DNA from: Chloroflexota bacterium
GTDB taxonomy: Bacteria; Chloroflexota; Limnocylindria; Limnocylindrales; CSP1-4
Direction of reading: 5' to 3'
Assembly: GCA_021812735.1 (NCBI GenBank)
Contig: JAKAMV010000364.1
Location: 1 to 8,836 of the forward strand
Length of the DNA stretch: 8,836 nucleotides
Part shown: one piece after another, positions 6,238-8,836 of the stretch
How positions within the stretch are numbered: the first letter of the stretch is position 1
Layout: each line of letters starts with the position of its first letter
Position numbers and translations under genes: made by a program
Notes under the pieces: model-generated
Seen by the model: only the letters and a program-made list of their open reading frames with translations
Databases searched by the model: none
Told to the model about the DNA's origin: nothing

Positions 6238-6728
6238 CGGAGGGCCCCCGCCGGCGGGATGACGAACGAGAGCAGGCCCTCGCAGGCCACCTCGCCGTTC
6301 ACGCTCGCGACCGCACGGCCCTTGCCGAACCGGCTGCCCAGCCTGTCCATCATGACCTCGAGGCGGAGCGTGTCGCCGGGCACCACGATGCGCTTGAAGC
6401 GGACCTCGTCGATCCCGGCGAACAGCCCCATCCGATCGCCGAAGCCGGGCTGCTTGGCCACGTAGACCGCCATCGTCTGGGCGAGCGCCTCCACCTGGAG
6501 CACGCCGGGCATCACCGGCAGGCCCGGGAAGTGGCCCTGGAAGAACCACTCCGTGGCGGTGACGGCCTTGATGCCCACGATCCGCTTGGCGTCCGGGTCG
6601 TACTCCACGATTCGGTCCACCAGCAGGAACGGCCACCGGTGCGGGATCAGCGATTCGATCTCGCGCGTGGTGTGGACGGTCCCGGGCGTGGCCGGGACGG
6701 CGGCAGACGGGGTGGCTTGGTCGGTCAC
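6234..6728 (-). CDS. fabZ: 3-hydroxyacyl-[acyl-carrier-protein] dehydratase FabZ
   Basis: A 164-residue hot-dog fold dehydratase that converts 3-hydroxyacyl-ACP to trans-2-enoyl-ACP. HRWPFLLVDRI (residues 30-40) and GHFPGLPVMPGVLQVEALAQ (65-84) are FabZ signatures; H66 and E80 are the catalytic pair. The later VRFKRIVVPGDTL segment (109-121) is also typical. The open frame extends upstream, but the GTG at 6728 is chosen because AGGAG lies 6 bases before it and because longer forms would carry an arginine-rich shadow sequence. About 20 residues precede the usual FabZ start, which is a modest extension. The gene lies between accC (115-base spacer) and the phosphoesterase gene (118-base spacer). 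No FabA-type isomerase features are evident. Confidence 0.94.
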   Translation of the reverse strand: MTDQATPSAAVPATPGTVHTTREIESLIPHRWPFLLVDRIVEYDPDAKRIVGIKAVTATEWFFQGHFPGLPVMPGVLQVEALAQTMAVYVAKQPGFGDRMGLFAGIDEVRFKRIVVPGDTLRLEVMMDRLGSRFGKGRAVASVNGEVACEGLLSFVIPPAGALR

Positions 6729-6843
6729 GGGCGGCTCCTGACGGGGTCGTCGGCAGCGTAGGCGGCGGCGAGCGCCGCATGCTGGCGGGTGTGTGCAGGG
6801 CTGCACGCGCGGGCGGGCCGCGGCGCATGGGACGGGACGGGCA

Positions 6844-6844
<1 letters not shown>
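6725..6844 (-). CDS. Possible 39-residue small ORF bridging accC and fabZ
   Basis: The ATG at 6844 overlaps the accC stop as TGATG, and the TGA at 6725-6727 overlaps the fabZ GTG as GTGA. The frame therefore spans the complete 115-base spacer with stop/start overlaps at both ends. The product begins MPVPSHAPRPARAC and is rich in Ala, Pro and Arg; I recognise no family. About 85-90% of third positions are G or C, compatible with coding but also expected of spacer DNA this GC-rich. fabZ has its own good ribosome binding site and does not need this frame. Low confidence. Confidence 0.27.
6735..6739 (-). promoter_or_regulatory. Shine-Dalgarno site that sets the fabZ GTG start
   Basis: AGGAG on the minus strand with 6 bases to the GTG at 6728. 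It decides the start of fabZ, because no in-frame ATG lies close to the family's usual N-terminus. Confidence 0.7.
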
Positions 6845-8211
<1,367 letters not shown>

Positions 8212-8213
8212 GC

Positions 8214-8774
8214 TCAGCCCTCCGCCGCCCCATCGGCGCCCGCCGCATTGGCATCCGGCTCGGGGTCGGCCTCGACGAGCGCGATCTCCTCGCCGTACTC
8301 CACCCCGTCGCCCGGCTGGGGGTAGACCTCGACCACGGTGCCGTCGATCGGGGCCACCACGTCGAGCGCGATGCCCAGCAGGTCGACGCTCGCGATCCGG
8401 TCGCCGGCCCGCACGCGCGTTCCCGGGGCGAGGCCCGGCTTGAACATGCCCACGGTTGGCGAGAGGGCGGGCTCTTGGCGCGGGCCGTCGGCTGCGGCCT
8501 CGTCGGTGACCGTCGGCGCGGGGAGCGAGGCGCCGGGCGGGGCGACGATGGGAAGCGACGCCCGGTGCGGGCGCTCGCGGCGGGGGCCGGCGCCGGCCGG
8601 GCGGCGGACGCGAATGTGCCAGTCACCCTCGCGGATCTCCACCTCGCCGAGGTTTGCGGTGGCGAGCTTCACGACGAGCGCGGGCACGAGCGCGTCGGCG
8701 AGGCGGGCGATGCCGGCGTGGTCTGCGACGCGTTGGGCGGCGTTGCGGTCCCCGGGGTGGGGCTGGTCGGGCAT
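8214..8774 (-). CDS. AccB-like biotin/lipoyl-domain protein lacking the biotinylation lysine
   Basis: A 186-residue protein with AccB layout. An N-terminal helix and strand (about residues 21-59, GEVEIREGDWHIRVRR) match the region before the linker in the true AccB encoded at 3376-4104. A Pro/Ala-rich linker follows (about 60-104), then a biotinyl/lipoyl-type beta-barrel (about 105-168). At the hairpin where biotin carriers have EAMK this protein has DLLG (131-134), so the attachment lysine is replaced by Gly. The acetyl-CoA carboxylase thumb insertion is also shortened. The surrounding fold-defining residues are kept (APIDGTVVEV, 141-150). It cannot be biotinylated at the normal position. 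Its place 2 bases upstream of accC suggests it binds AccC or the AccB/AccC complex in a structural or regulatory role; this is inference. The ATG at 8774 has GAGGA upstream. A sequencing error is unlikely because several adjacent residues differ without a frame break. Confidence 0.88.
   Translation of the reverse strand: MPDQPHPGDRNAAQRVADHAGIARLADALVPALVVKLATANLGEVEIREGDWHIRVRRPAGAGPRRERPHRASLPIVAPPGASLPAPTVTDEAAADGPRQEPALSPTVGMFKPGLAPGTRVRAGDRIASVDLLGIALDVVAPIDGTVVEVYPQPGDGVEYGEEIALVEADPEPDANAAGADGAAEG
8218..8223 (-). promoter_or_regulatory. Shine-Dalgarno site for accC
   Basis: GGAGGG on the minus strand with 6 bases to the ATG at 8211, inside the last codons of the AccB-like gene. It supports the accC start and direct coupling to the upstream gene. 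Confidence 0.65.
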
Positions 8775-8777
8775 CGG

Positions 8778-8836
8778 CTAGACGTCCTCGCGGGCGGGTG
8801 GCTCGTCGCGCCGGCCCACCTGAAGCGGCGCGGGAA
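8778..8836 (-). CDS. Possible C-terminal end of an upstream gene (cut by window edge)
   Basis: One minus-strand frame is open from the window edge to a TAG at 8778-8780, three bases before the ATG of the AccB-like gene. The visible residues end in GRRDEPPAREDV. A stop placed this close to the next start fits an operon gene, but the other two frames are also open over this short stretch, so support is weak and no family can be named. Confidence 0.3.
   Translation of the reverse strand, partial: PAPLQVGRRDEPPAREDV

Noticed and set aside
8214..8774. Ordinary AccB, or a lipoyl or glycine-cleavage H protein
   Set aside because: No lysine exists in the hairpin that would carry biotin or lipoate, and the N-terminal region matches AccB rather than GcvH.

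Overview
The window is very GC-rich bacterial DNA in which every convincing gene lies on the minus strand and is read from the right edge towards the left. It is the core of a type II fatty acid synthesis (FAS II) and acetyl-CoA carboxylase operon. Gene content, GC-rich third codon positions, GTG starts and the mixed acc/fab order suggest a high-GC soil or freshwater lineage such as Chloroflexota or a relative of Actinomycetota. That placement is inference; there is no rRNA or other marker gene here.

Layout in transcription order: the last codons of a possible upstream gene (8778-8836); an AccB-like biotin/lipoyl-domain protein with no biotinylatable lysine (8214-8774); accC, biotin carboxylase (6844-8211); fabZ, 3-hydroxyacyl-ACP dehydratase (6234-6728, GTG start); a calcineurin-like metallophosphoesterase (5369-6115); fabF, KAS II (4101-5372); a normal biotinylatable accB (3376-4104); fabH, KAS III with a long C-terminal tail (2180-3379); fabG, 3-oxoacyl-ACP reductase (1322-2071); an rfbC/rmlC-like sugar-nucleotide epimerase (738-1319); a non-coding stretch of about 230 bases with several inverted repeats; and the start of a membrane-anchored GAF-domain protein that runs off the left edge.

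How they work together: AccB and AccC form the biotin carboxylase half of acetyl-CoA carboxylase, which makes malonyl-CoA. FabH starts chains, FabF elongates them, FabG reduces the 3-keto group and FabZ dehydrates the product. Malonyl transferase (FabD), acyl carrier protein, enoyl reductase and carboxyltransferase (AccA/AccD) are absent and must be encoded elsewhere. The phosphoesterase, fabF, accB and fabH are joined by 4-base ATGA stop/start overlaps, so they are probably translationally coupled. fabG and rfbC are 2 bases apart, as are the AccB-like gene and accC.

The most notable observation is the lysine-less AccB paralogue directly upstream of accC, with a true AccB encoded further down the same operon. 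The arrangement recalls the plant BADC proteins, which are BCCP-like, cannot be biotinylated and dampen acetyl-CoA carboxylase. Other points are the phosphoesterase inside the FAS operon, the FabH tail, two tiny open frames that bridge spacers with stop/start overlaps at both ends, and a tRNA-like foldable region upstream of the GAF gene.
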